5,247 nt of DNA from Bacillota bacterium (GTDB taxonomy: Bacteria; Bacillota; Clostridia; Peptostreptococcales; Anaerovoracaceae): the NCBI GenBank assembly GCA_017537495.1, contig JAFYKS010000176.1:1-5247 (forward strand), written 5' to 3'. How positions within the stretch are numbered: the stretch's first letter is position 1; each line of letters begins with the position of its first letter. Positions 1 to 5,247 of the stretch are shown one piece after another. The translations under genes were made by a program, and so were the position numbers. The notes under the pieces are model-generated. The model was not told where the DNA came from. It did no database searches and saw only the letters and a list, made by a program, of their open reading frames with translations.

Positions 1-326
1 GACAGGTTGTGCTTTCTGAAAATGTCGATGAGACGCAGCACTTCCAGGTCGTAGGTGATACCAAAGTCCTGACGTGTTTTGCTGTTGATAATGTCGCCGG
101 AGTAGATGCAGATAATGATTTCCACCTGTTCCTTCATTTTCTGCAGCAGTTTGATTTTTGAGTTTTCATCTAAGCCGGGCAGAACACGCATAGCATGCTT
201 ATCGTGCACCAGTTTGCCGCCGAATTCCAGATACAGACGTTCGCTGTCGCCCTGGCCGATTCGTTCGATGATATACTTGGACTGTTCTTCGATATACTTG
301 TCCGGGTCAAATCCTTTCTTTGCCAT
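1..326 (-). CDS. DUF1846 family protein (N-terminal part, cut by window edge)
   Basis: Only the first 108 codons are present; the rest runs off the left edge. The protein begins [15 protein letters not shown] and continues with [20 protein letters not shown] (residues about 32-51), then [16 protein letters not shown], then a segment with [20 protein letters not shown]. This order (FD-x-KY start, LEFGGK, RVLPG, KEQVEI, YD-x-EV-x-RLID) is the N-terminus of the DUF1846 family as I know it. Those proteins are usually close to 500 residues, so about four fifths is missing here. A structure exists for a streptococcal member, but to my knowledge no biochemical role is firmly set, so no function is assigned. 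The start at 326 is supported by the family N-terminus and by an AGGAAGG ribosome binding site at 330-336. It lies 29 bases downstream of the DUF1934 gene and is probably the last or a late gene of the operon. Confidence 0.88.
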   Translation of the reverse strand, partial: MAKKGFDPDKYIEEQSKYIIERIGQGDSERLYLEFGGKLVHDKHAMRVLPGLDENSKIKLLQKMKEQVEIIICIYSGDIINSKTRQDFGITYDLEVLRLIDIFRKHNL

Positions 327-355
327 TTTCCTTCCTCTTTCTTTTTCTGTACGAA

Positions 356-781
356 TTACATTACGTTGATTTCCAGTTTATTCTTACCCTCAGCCATACC
401 CTGCAGGCTTACATCGTAGCAGACTGCAATGCGGCCGCTGAGAGATTCCATATCGAAGTTGTTTTCCACAGAGCGGGTGAGGATTTCCAGATCCATCGGA
501 CCGTACGGAGTGTTGTAGGTGCTGCTGAACCGCTTGTTTTCCTCAAAATACATTTCTGTGCCTGCGCCGGCCTGACCGATGCGCTTCATGCGCAGCGTAT
601 CGCCTGCCAGCTTCAGAGTGGTCTTGCATCCGGCCATGCCGGACAGTTCGCTTTCATCATAGACCATGTAGATGGCATTGTTTCTTTCGTACAGCTGTCC
701 TTCTGTAACGAATTCCATCTGGTCTTCTTCATGGGTATCGTAAACCTGTTTACCCGTTATTTTTAGCGTTATATCTCTCAT
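356..781 (-). CDS. DUF1934 (YwiB-like) beta-barrel protein
   Basis: A 141-residue protein matching the DUF1934/YwiB family in length and motif order. It shows an opening strand (ITLKITGKQ), EFVTEGQLY at 23-31, the hallmark YDESELSGM at 41-49 followed by a TTLKL strand, [18 protein letters not shown] at about 77-94, and closing strands around CYDVSLQG. There is no signal peptide or membrane segment, so it should be cytoplasmic. The fold is a small lipocalin-like barrel in known members; its ligand and role are unknown and I do not assign one. The start lies inside the 3' end of ddl, so the two genes overlap by 32 bases in different frames. The nearest purine-rich site (GGAAAGGA, 797-804) is 15 bases from the ATG, which is too far to be ideal. 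Expression is therefore probably translationally coupled to ddl. The start fits the family because the first strand begins directly after it. Confidence 0.9.
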   Translation of the reverse strand: MRDITLKITGKQVYDTHEEDQMEFVTEGQLYERNNAIYMVYDESELSGMAGCKTTLKLAGDTLRMKRIGQAGAGTEMYFEENKRFSSTYNTPYGPMDLEILTRSVENNFDMESLSGRIAVCYDVSLQGMAEGKNKLEINVM

Positions 782-1802
782 AACCCAGTTCTATAATCCT
801 TTCCAGAAGTTTATCGTACTCGATTCCGGCTTCTTTGCAAAGCAGCGGGAACATGCTGTATTTGGTGAAGCCAGGAATGGTGTTGATTTCGTTGATATAT
901 AATTTTCCGGTATCCCGGTCCAGGAAGAAGTCTACTCTCGCATAGCCTTCCCCGTCGATGGCCCTGTATGCTTTGATTGCCAGCTGCTGAATTTCCTGAT
1001 ACAGATCCTGCGGAATGTCAGCAGGGATGCACATGGCGGACTTGCCGTCGATGTACTTGGCCTTGTAGTCATAGAATGCGCTGCCGGTAACGATTTCGCC
1101 TACAGCACCCACTCTCGGATAAGCGTTGCCCACTACAGCTGTTTCCAGCTCGCGGCAGTTTACACTTTCTTCGATGATGATTCTCTTATCGTATTTCACC
1201 GCTTCTTCCAGTGCTGCCATCAGTGAGGTATAGTCAGTAGCGCGGCTGATGCCCACGCTGGAGCCCATGTTTGCCGGCTTAACAAAACATGGATAGCCCA
1301 CGGTCGCTTCTACTTCCATTGCAATCTGCGGGCCGGATTTTTCCACCTGTTCGCGGGTGATGAAAATGTGGCGGCATACCGGAATGCCGTGCTGAATGAA
1401 GATGTCCTTGGCGATGGCCTTATCCATAGCTGCTGCAGATGCCAGTACACCGCATCCGCCGTAAGGGATGTCCATCATTTCCAGCAGACCCTGGAGCTTG
1501 CCGTCTTCACAGTATGGACCGTGTACAATCGGCAGAGCGAAATCAATTTCATCTGCCAGGCTTCCTACAGAAAAAGGAACTGCAGTATGTACCCAGCTGC
1601 CGTTTTCGATATTTTCCACAGGGCCGTCGTAACGCATCCACTTGCCTTCTCTGGTGATGCCGATGAAGACCAGGTCGTATTTTTCACGGTTCATGGCACG
1701 GATTACGGAAGCTGCGGACATGCAGGAAACTTCGTGTTCCCCGGAACGGCCGCCGAAGATGATACCGATGGTTTTATTTAATGTGAGTGTATCCTGATTC
1801 AT
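750..1802 (-). CDS. ddl: D-alanine--D-alanine ligase
   Basis: A 350-residue ATP-grasp enzyme that joins two D-alanines, using ATP, to make the dipeptide used by MurF in peptidoglycan precursor synthesis; cytoplasmic. The N-terminal domain has GGRSGEHEVS (17-26), with E22 equivalent to the substrate-binding Glu15 of E. coli DdlB. It continues with HGPYCEDGKLQG (94-105) and GVLASAAAMDK (118-128). The ATP-grasp part has FVKPANMGSSVGIS (173-186), with the catalytic-triad serine in the SSVGIS stretch, and the omega loop YDYKAKY (244-250). The Tyr at 250 corresponds to Tyr216 of DdlB, which marks D-Ala-D-Ala rather than D-Ala-D-Lac or D-Ala-D-Ser specificity. The metal site is D291, E305 and N307 in RVDFF and EINTIPG. 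The position usually Gly in the GEDG motif is Cys98 here. Length is normal for the family. A strong ribosome binding site 9 bases upstream supports the start. It lies 26 bases after hslO and overlaps the DUF1934 gene. No vancomycin-resistance genes are adjacent, so this reads as the housekeeping ligase. Confidence 0.97.
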   Translation of the reverse strand: MNQDTLTLNKTIGIIFGGRSGEHEVSCMSAASVIRAMNREKYDLVFIGITREGKWMRYDGPVENIENGSWVHTAVPFSVGSLADEIDFALPIVHGPYCEDGKLQGLLEMMDIPYGGCGVLASAAAMDKAIAKDIFIQHGIPVCRHIFITREQVEKSGPQIAMEVEATVGYPCFVKPANMGSSVGISRATDYTSLMAALEEAVKYDKRIIIEESVNCRELETAVVGNAYPRVGAVGEIVTGSAFYDYKAKYIDGKSAMCIPADIPQDLYQEIQQLAIKAYRAIDGEGYARVDFFLDRDTGKLYINEINTIPGFTKYSMFPLLCKEAGIEYDKLLERIIELGYERYNAKNNG

Positions 1803-1811
1803 AGCATTATG

Positions 1812-1819
1812 CCTCCTTT
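1812..1819 (-). promoter_or_regulatory. Ribosome binding site of ddl
   Basis: AAAGGAGG on the minus strand, nearly full complementarity to the 16S rRNA tail, 9 bases from the ddl ATG at 1802. A second ATG at 1807 lies only 4 bases from it and opens a two-codon frame (ATG CTA TGA) whose stop overlaps the ddl start. The spacing favours the ddl start. Confidence 0.85.
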
Positions 1820-1828
1820 GAGCATCAA

Positions 1829-2746
1829 TTATAAGCAGGCCTGTAAAATCGCTTCCAGATGTTCCTTATCGAAGTGGTACTTCTTGCAGCAGAACTGGCA
1901 TACCATTTCTGCCTGACCGTCTTCTTCGATAATCTGTCTCAGGTCCTGAACACCGATGGTCATGAGAACCTTTTCCAGACGTTCCATGGAGCAGTCGCAC
2001 AGCCAGTGCATTTCTCTGTTATCCTTGGCAGTTACCTGATATTCTTCAGGCATATCCTTGAAGATTGTGTTCAGCAGGTCGTGAACCAGGCCTTCTTCCG
2101 TCTTGCCCTTGCCTGCTTCGGTTACTTCTTCAATCAGTGTGGTGATTGGCTTCATGTTATTCAGCAGATTTTCCAGAGCATCTACCGCTTCGTCCTTGAA
2201 GAACGGCAGCATCTGGATGATCATACCGCCGGCACACTTTACAGTGCAGTCAGTATCGATCATAACACCCAGGGAAATAGCGGTGTTCTGCTGTTCGGAA
2301 ATGTAGTAGTATGCGGTCAGGTCTTCTGCGATTTCACCGGAAACCAGGTCGATTTTGCCGATGTACGGTTCCTTCAGACCCAGGTCCTTAATAACAGTCA
2401 GCTGACCCAGACCCAGGGAACCGCCTACGTCCAGCTTGCCGTTTTCCTTCAGCGGCAGATCCACACCCGGATTTGCGATATAACCCTTTACTTCGCCATG
2501 GGCATTGGCAGTTGCCAGAATCTGCTGTGCAGGACCGTCACCCTTGAACAGGACGGTCAGCTTGTCGTTTTCGTTCTTCAGCAGCAGGCCCATCAGACCT
2601 GCACCTGTGAGAACACGGCCCAGGCCGGCAGTCGCCAGCGGAGTCGTATCATGAAGCTTTCTTGCTTCCTCCACCAAATCGGTGGAAATCGTCAGGTAAA
2701 CGCGGAAAGAACCGCTCTTATCAATTGCTGTTACAACTTTACTCAT
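1829..2746 (-). CDS. hslO: Hsp33 redox-regulated holdase chaperone
   Basis: A 305-residue protein of the Hsp33 family. It is a cytoplasmic chaperone that is inactive when its four cysteines hold zinc and becomes a holdase for unfolding proteins when oxidation forms disulfides and the C-terminus unfolds. The N-terminal substrate domain carries TTPLATAGLGRVLTGAGLMG (34-53), FKGDGP (67-72), GYIANPGVDLP (88-98) and GGSLGLGQLTVIKDLG (108-123), all in family order. The C-terminal zinc switch has the CxC pair C250/C252 in WLCDCS and the CxxC pair C283/C286 in CQFC, followed by KKYHFD. Extra cysteines sit at 167, 171, 287 and 304; the 167/171 pair lies in a strand where other members I recall have non-cysteine residues. 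Its ATG follows the TAA of the upstream mutase gene with no gap and in the same frame. A ribosome binding site inside the mutase 3' end supports independent initiation. Confidence 0.97.
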   Translation of the reverse strand: MSKVVTAIDKSGSFRVYLTISTDLVEEARKLHDTTPLATAGLGRVLTGAGLMGLLLKNENDKLTVLFKGDGPAQQILATANAHGEVKGYIANPGVDLPLKENGKLDVGGSLGLGQLTVIKDLGLKEPYIGKIDLVSGEIAEDLTAYYYISEQQNTAISLGVMIDTDCTVKCAGGMIIQMLPFFKDEAVDALENLLNNMKPITTLIEEVTEAGKGKTEEGLVHDLLNTIFKDMPEEYQVTAKDNREMHWLCDCSMERLEKVLMTIGVQDLRQIIEEDGQAEMVCQFCCKKYHFDKEHLEAILQACL

Positions 2747-4462
2747 TTATATAATCTCCTCTTTTTTCTCATTAAGCCAGGTCTGCAGTGCTTTCAGCAG
2801 TCCGTCAGCCGCTTCTTCTGCATCTGTCTGGCAGGAACCTTCGGCAAAAACGTAGGACTTCAGTTTCAGCTCCGTTCCGGAAGGACGGACGATGAAACGG
2901 TGGCTGACAAGCCTGCCGCCGGAATCTTTATTTTTTATAACACCCTGGAAGATGTTTTCTTTTTTGTATGTCAGGTCTGCTTCCACCGGACAGTCCAGAA
3001 TCCGGCAAAGCTCACCGGAAAGCAGGGCATCCATAATGCCGCTGATAACCTCTCTGTCTTTTTCCCTGCGGAAATGAACCGATGCGGCGCGGGTTTCCAC
3101 GAAACCGTACTGATCATGAATCTGATCCAGACGGTCCACAAGGGTAATTCCTTCTGCCTTCCAGTATGCAGCTGTCAGATAAGCCAGCTGGGAAGCCAGA
3201 ACCCCGTCCTTGTCACGGGTATACATACCGTACAGATAGCCGATGCTCTCCTCAAAGCCGAACAGGAAGTCTTTTTCCCGTCCTTCTTCTGCGAGCTTTT
3301 CCATCTGCAGGGCGATATTTTTAAAGCCGGTCAGGGTATTGCCCACCTGAATTCCGTGAGGCGCAGCCATCAGGTCCACCAGTGGACTGGAAACCAGGCT
3401 TTTATATACGATTTTTCCTTCCAGACCTTTCTTTTCCCGGCCTCCGTGGCAGATGCAAAGATAGTCAAACATGAGCTCCCCCATCTGGTTGCCGCTGAGC
3501 AAAACATACTCGCCATCATGGTACACCATAGCGCCCATGCGGTCGCAGTCCGGGTCGGTGGCGATAATCAGGTCTGCGGGAGCTTTTCCTTCTGCGATCC
3601 GGTCTGCCGCCAGTTTCAGTGCCTCATGGAAGGCCTGGGGGTTTTCCGGATTGGGTGACGGGCAGGTTGTGAAAAGTCCGTCTCCTTCCAGCTGGCATTC
3701 CACCAGCTGCAGCTTTTTAAGTCCGGCTCTGCCGAGAATCTCCGGAACGTGTTTGATACCCGTACCGTTGAGCGGAGTATAGAGTATTTCCACCTCTGCC
3801 GGTTCGGTGATGTGGTTCGGACGGACAGCCAGTTTGGAAATCTCGCTGCGGTAGGCATCAATGGCCTCCTGCGGGACAGGGAAGATTTTGCCGGAAACAC
3901 CCGGTGTCAGCCGCGGCTCATCGAAATAGCCGTGCTGTTCGATGTACGTCTCTATAAGGCGTGCTTTGGCATCGTCGATCTGGTTGCCGAAGTGGTCGTA
4001 GACCTTGTAGCCGTTGTAGTCTTTCGGATTGTGGCTGGCGGTAATCATAATGCCGCCGGACAGCCCCAGATAGCGCACCGCAAAGGAAAGCAGCGGTACC
4101 GGCTGGGCTTCTGACATAATCCACACATCGATGCCGCGGGCGGCCAGAACATCGGCTACACCATAGGCATACTCCCTGGAGTTGAGGCGGGTGTCATAAC
4201 TGATGGCCATGGCAGGGTGCGGACGGCGCTTCAAAACGTAGTCTGCAATTCCCATAGTGGCACGTTTCAGTACGACAGAATTAATCCAGCAGGTTCCTGC
4301 GCCCATACGGCCACGGAGCCCGGAGGTTCCGAAGGTCATATCACGGCAGAACCGGTCATGGATTTCCTCTTCGCAGTCTTTTATATTTTCAAGTTCAGCC
4401 CGCAGATCTGCAGGAAGTGTTTCCGACAGCCAGCGGGTATATTGTTTCAATGCTTTTTCCAT
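2747..4462 (-). CDS. pgcA: Phosphohexomutase (phosphoglucomutase/phosphomannomutase family, PgcA-like)
   Basis: A 571-residue alpha-D-phosphohexomutase, close in length and layout to Bacillus PgcA. It interconverts hexose 6-phosphate and hexose 1-phosphate, most likely glucose, feeding UDP-sugar and envelope glycan synthesis in the cytoplasm. It has FGTSGLRGRMGAG (44-56), the phosphoserine loop GIMITASHNP (137-146) with catalytic Ser143, the Mg loop ATDPDCDR (301-308) with D303, D305 and D307, the sugar-specificity loop GFEESIGY (402-409), and the phosphate-binding loop RPSGTELKLK (526-535). In that last loop the usual Pro of TEPK is Leu. The open frame extends upstream to an ATG at 4498, adding 12 residues (LKWGYSGIYFI region). 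I prefer 4462 because the family starts a few residues before the YxxWL motif, and because 4498 would leave almost no leader after the predicted promoter. Neither ATG has a good ribosome binding site. First gene of the minus-strand operon. Phosphomannomutase or phosphopentomutase activity cannot be excluded. Confidence 0.94.
   Translation of the reverse strand: MEKALKQYTRWLSETLPADLRAELENIKDCEEEIHDRFCRDMTFGTSGLRGRMGAGTCWINSVVLKRATMGIADYVLKRRPHPAMAISYDTRLNSREYAYGVADVLAARGIDVWIMSEAQPVPLLSFAVRYLGLSGGIMITASHNPKDYNGYKVYDHFGNQIDDAKARLIETYIEQHGYFDEPRLTPGVSGKIFPVPQEAIDAYRSEISKLAVRPNHITEPAEVEILYTPLNGTGIKHVPEILGRAGLKKLQLVECQLEGDGLFTTCPSPNPENPQAFHEALKLAADRIAEGKAPADLIIATDPDCDRMGAMVYHDGEYVLLSGNQMGELMFDYLCICHGGREKKGLEGKIVYKSLVSSPLVDLMAAPHGIQVGNTLTGFKNIALQMEKLAEEGREKDFLFGFEESIGYLYGMYTRDKDGVLASQLAYLTAAYWKAEGITLVDRLDQIHDQYGFVETRAASVHFRREKDREVISGIMDALLSGELCRILDCPVEADLTYKKENIFQGVIKNKDSGGRLVSHRFIVRPSGTELKLKSYVFAEGSCQTDAEEAADGLLKALQTWLNEKKEEII
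2755..2762 (-). promoter_or_regulatory. Ribosome binding site of hslO, inside the mutase gene
   Basis: AGAGGAGA on the minus strand, 8 bases from the hslO ATG at 2746. It is made of the last sense codons of the upstream mutase gene (Lys-Glu-Glu). Ribosomes finishing the mutase therefore stop beside the next start, as expected for coupled operon genes. Confidence 0.8.
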
Positions 4463-4470
4463 AATAAAAT

Positions 4471-4484
4471 ATATCCCGGAATAT
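4471..4484. repeat. 14-base imperfect palindrome near the mutase start
   Basis: ATATCCCGGAATAT is its own reverse complement at 12 of 14 positions, centred on CCGG. It lies in the mutase leader, between the predicted promoter and the preferred ATG. It could be a small operator or chance in AT-rich DNA. The stem is too short and the loop too tight for a convincing RNA hairpin. Confidence 0.3.
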
Positions 4485-4520
4485 CCCCATTTTAACATAT
4501 ATAATACAACTTAATATTTT

Positions 4521-4548
4521 ATCATATTTCTCAACATTTTTACACCAA
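4521..4548 (-). promoter_or_regulatory. Candidate promoter of the minus-strand operon
   Basis: Read on the minus strand: -35-like TTGGTG (4543-4548), a 16-base spacer, and -10 TATGAT (4521-4526), one base from TATAAT. Predicted transcription start is near 4514, giving a leader of about 50 bases to the ATG at 4462. The -35 matches the consensus in only three of six bases. It overlaps the direct repeat that also sits upstream of the divergent htrA -10, so one regulator could touch both promoters. Called from pattern only. Confidence 0.45.
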
Positions 4549-4560
4549 AATTACACAAAA
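4540..4560 (+). repeat. Tandem direct repeat with 11-base period, candidate regulator site
   Basis: TTACACCAAAA (4540-4550) is followed directly by TTACACAAAA (4551-4560), two copies differing by one C. Read as half-sites this is TTACAC-N5-TTACAC, one helical turn apart. That is the geometry of response regulators of the OmpR/PhoB class; Bacillus PhoP boxes are TT(A/T/C)ACA repeats with about 5-base spacers. It ends 10 bases before the htrA -10 box, in the place of the missing -35, which is where such activators bind. The repeat is seen directly; regulator identity is inference. Confidence 0.55.
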
Positions 4561-4566
4561 GATGTA

Positions 4567-4572
4567 TATAAT
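4567..4572 (+). promoter_or_regulatory. -10 box of the htrA promoter
   Basis: A perfect TATAAT, with predicted transcription start near 4579 and a leader of about 45 bases to the htrA ATG. At the normal 17-base spacing the -35 position reads ACCAAA, which does not resemble TTGACA. TTTACA exists at 4539-4544 but its spacer would be 22 bases. The promoter is therefore probably weak alone and activator-assisted through the repeat at 4540-4560. Confidence 0.6.
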
Positions 4573-4606
4573 TTACTTACCCTCAAAAGAAGGACGAGGG
4601 CATATG

Positions 4607-4613
4607 AAGGAGG
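4607..4613 (+). promoter_or_regulatory. Ribosome binding site of htrA
   Basis: AAGGAGG, 10 bases before the ATG at 4624. This fixes the htrA start, since no other in-frame ATG near it has such a site. An out-of-frame ATG at 4604 sits immediately upstream, so this site lies inside a competing short frame. Confidence 0.85.
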
Positions 4614-4623
4614 CTAGATATAC

Positions 4624-5247
4624 ATGGAAGACTGGAACAAGTTCGGAGATTCTGAACAGGAAAAATATACACAGGCAGATCACAGTGCGCAGGATTATTA
4701 TGCCGGATACGGCGGGCCTGTAAACACAAAACAGAAAGAACCAAAATATGTAACGAAGAAGGCCTTTGTCATCACCCTGATTTTTGCCATGATTCTGTCA
4801 GCGGCTGTAGGCGCAGGTGCCTATGCCCTGGCTATCAGTACCTTCGGGGGGACCAGCATCGACAAGTCCATTAATAATACCAACTATAATATTGCAGAAA
4901 ACACAGGCAGCCCGCTTTCCATTCAGGAAATCGTGGCGAAGAATGAAAACTCCGTGGTGGCAATTACCACCGAATCTGTGACCACTGATACCTGGCTGGG
5001 ACAGTACGTTACCAAGGGTGCAGGCAGCGGCGTCATCATTTCTGCAGACGGCTATATCGCAACCAATAATCATGTTATTGACGATGCCAGCAATATCAAA
5101 GTAACCTTCCACGACGGAACAGCAATCAAAGCCACTCTTGTTGCCACTGACGAACAGACAGACCTGGCTGTGCTGAAGGTAGAGAAGACAGACCTGATTC
5201 CGGCAGCATTCGGCGACAGCGACGCATTAAGTGTGGGTGATCTGGCA
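4624..5247 (+). CDS. htrA: HtrA/DegP-family membrane-anchored serine protease (N-terminal part, cut by window edge)
   Basis: The frame stays open for 208 codons to the window end. Residues 1-46 are a polar cytoplasmic tail rich in Glu, Gln and Tyr, ending in basic residues (KYVTKK). Residues about 47-72 are one hydrophobic signal-anchor segment, and a Ser/Asn-rich linker leads to the protease domain at about 99. The chymotrypsin-like domain shows GAGSGVIIS (132-140), then DGYIATNNHVI with catalytic His150, and TDLAVLKV with catalytic Asp180. FGDSDALSVGD (196-206) follows; the GNSGGP serine motif and any PDZ domain would lie beyond the edge. Family members degrade or refold misfolded exported proteins on the outer face of the membrane, and many are induced by secretion stress through two-component systems. 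It is transcribed divergently from the mutase operon. The anchor topology and the His/Asp motifs make the family assignment firm; the exact paralogue cannot be told without the C-terminus. Confidence 0.94.
   Translation, partial: MEDWNKFGDSEQEKYTQADHSAQDYYAGYGGPVNTKQKEPKYVTKKAFVITLIFAMILSAAVGAGAYALAISTFGGTSIDKSINNTNYNIAENTGSPLSIQEIVAKNENSVVAITTESVTTDTWLGQYVTKGAGSGVIISADGYIATNNHVIDDASNIKVTFHDGTAIKATLVATDEQTDLAVLKVEKTDLIPAAFGDSDALSVGDLA

Noticed and set aside
327..355. Possible terminator between the DUF1934 and DUF1846 genes
   Set aside because: The 29-base gap holds a purine-rich ribosome binding region and no inverted repeat followed by T residues on the minus strand.
320..766. Plus-strand frame of 148 codons opposite the DUF1934 gene
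   Set aside because: It is antisense to a gene with clear family motifs. It has no ribosome binding site of note and a composition typical of a shadow frame.
1368..1781. Plus-strand frame of 137 codons opposite ddl
   Set aside because: It lies wholly within the antisense strand of a well-supported ligase gene and has no recognisable motif.
750..1802. Possible vancomycin-resistance type (D-Ala-D-Lac or D-Ala-D-Ser) ligase
   Set aside because: The omega loop keeps the Tyr typical of D-Ala-D-Ala ligases, and no vanH, vanX, vanT or vanRS-like gene is nearby.
1859..3658. A 599-codon open frame on the plus strand opposite hslO and the mutase gene
   Set aside because: It is in codon register with both minus-strand genes, which share one phase because their junction has no gap. 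It stays open because those genes avoid TTA, CTA and TCA codons in that stretch. Its translation is Phe/Gln/His-rich and resembles no family.
4463..4498. 12-codon N-terminal extension of the mutase from the ATG at 4498
   Set aside because: The extension is hydrophobic and not part of the family N-terminus. It has no ribosome binding site and would begin only about 16 bases after the predicted transcription start. It is not fully excluded.
4798..5112. Minus-strand frame of 104 codons opposite htrA
   Set aside because: The plus strand here encodes the HtrA protease domain with its catalytic His and Asp motifs. The reverse frame is a shadow.

Overview
The window looks like a stretch of housekeeping chromosome from a Firmicute, probably in the class Clostridia. 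The evidence is the protein set: a DUF1846 protein, a DUF1934/YwiB-type protein, an Hsp33 of the Firmicute type, a PgcA-like phosphohexomutase of about 570 residues, and a membrane-anchored HtrA protease with a short acidic cytoplasmic tail. Ribosome binding sites are strong and purine-rich, and GC content is moderate. Genus cannot be decided from this sequence alone. No mobile element, tRNA, rRNA, CRISPR array or phage signature was seen.

Layout. Five genes on the minus strand fill positions 1 to about 4462 and are read right to left: a phosphohexomutase (2747-4462), Hsp33/hslO (1829-2746), D-alanine--D-alanine ligase/ddl (750-1802), a DUF1934 protein (356-781), and the first 108 codons of a DUF1846 protein (1-326, cut by the window edge). 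Gaps are 0, 26, -32 and 29 bases and no terminator hairpin was seen between them, so they very likely form one transcription unit. At the right, an HtrA-family serine protease (4624-5247, cut by the window edge) is transcribed divergently. The 161 bases between the two units are AT-rich and hold both promoters.

How they fit together. The mutase makes hexose-1-phosphate for envelope glycans, and Ddl makes the D-Ala-D-Ala end of peptidoglycan precursors. Hsp33 is a redox-activated cytoplasmic holdase, and HtrA degrades misfolded protein outside the membrane. The region therefore mixes envelope precursor supply with protein quality control. Whether the genes are functionally linked is inference from proximity.

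No new system was recognised. The items most worth a second look are in the divergent control region: a tandem direct repeat with an 11-base period immediately upstream of a perfect -10 box that lacks a -35 box, and an out-of-frame 39-codon reading frame that has its own ribosome binding site and overlaps the htrA start. Smaller points are extra cysteines in Hsp33, the in-phase stop/start junction between the mutase and hslO genes, the two-codon frame at the ddl start, and two substitutions in usually conserved motifs.
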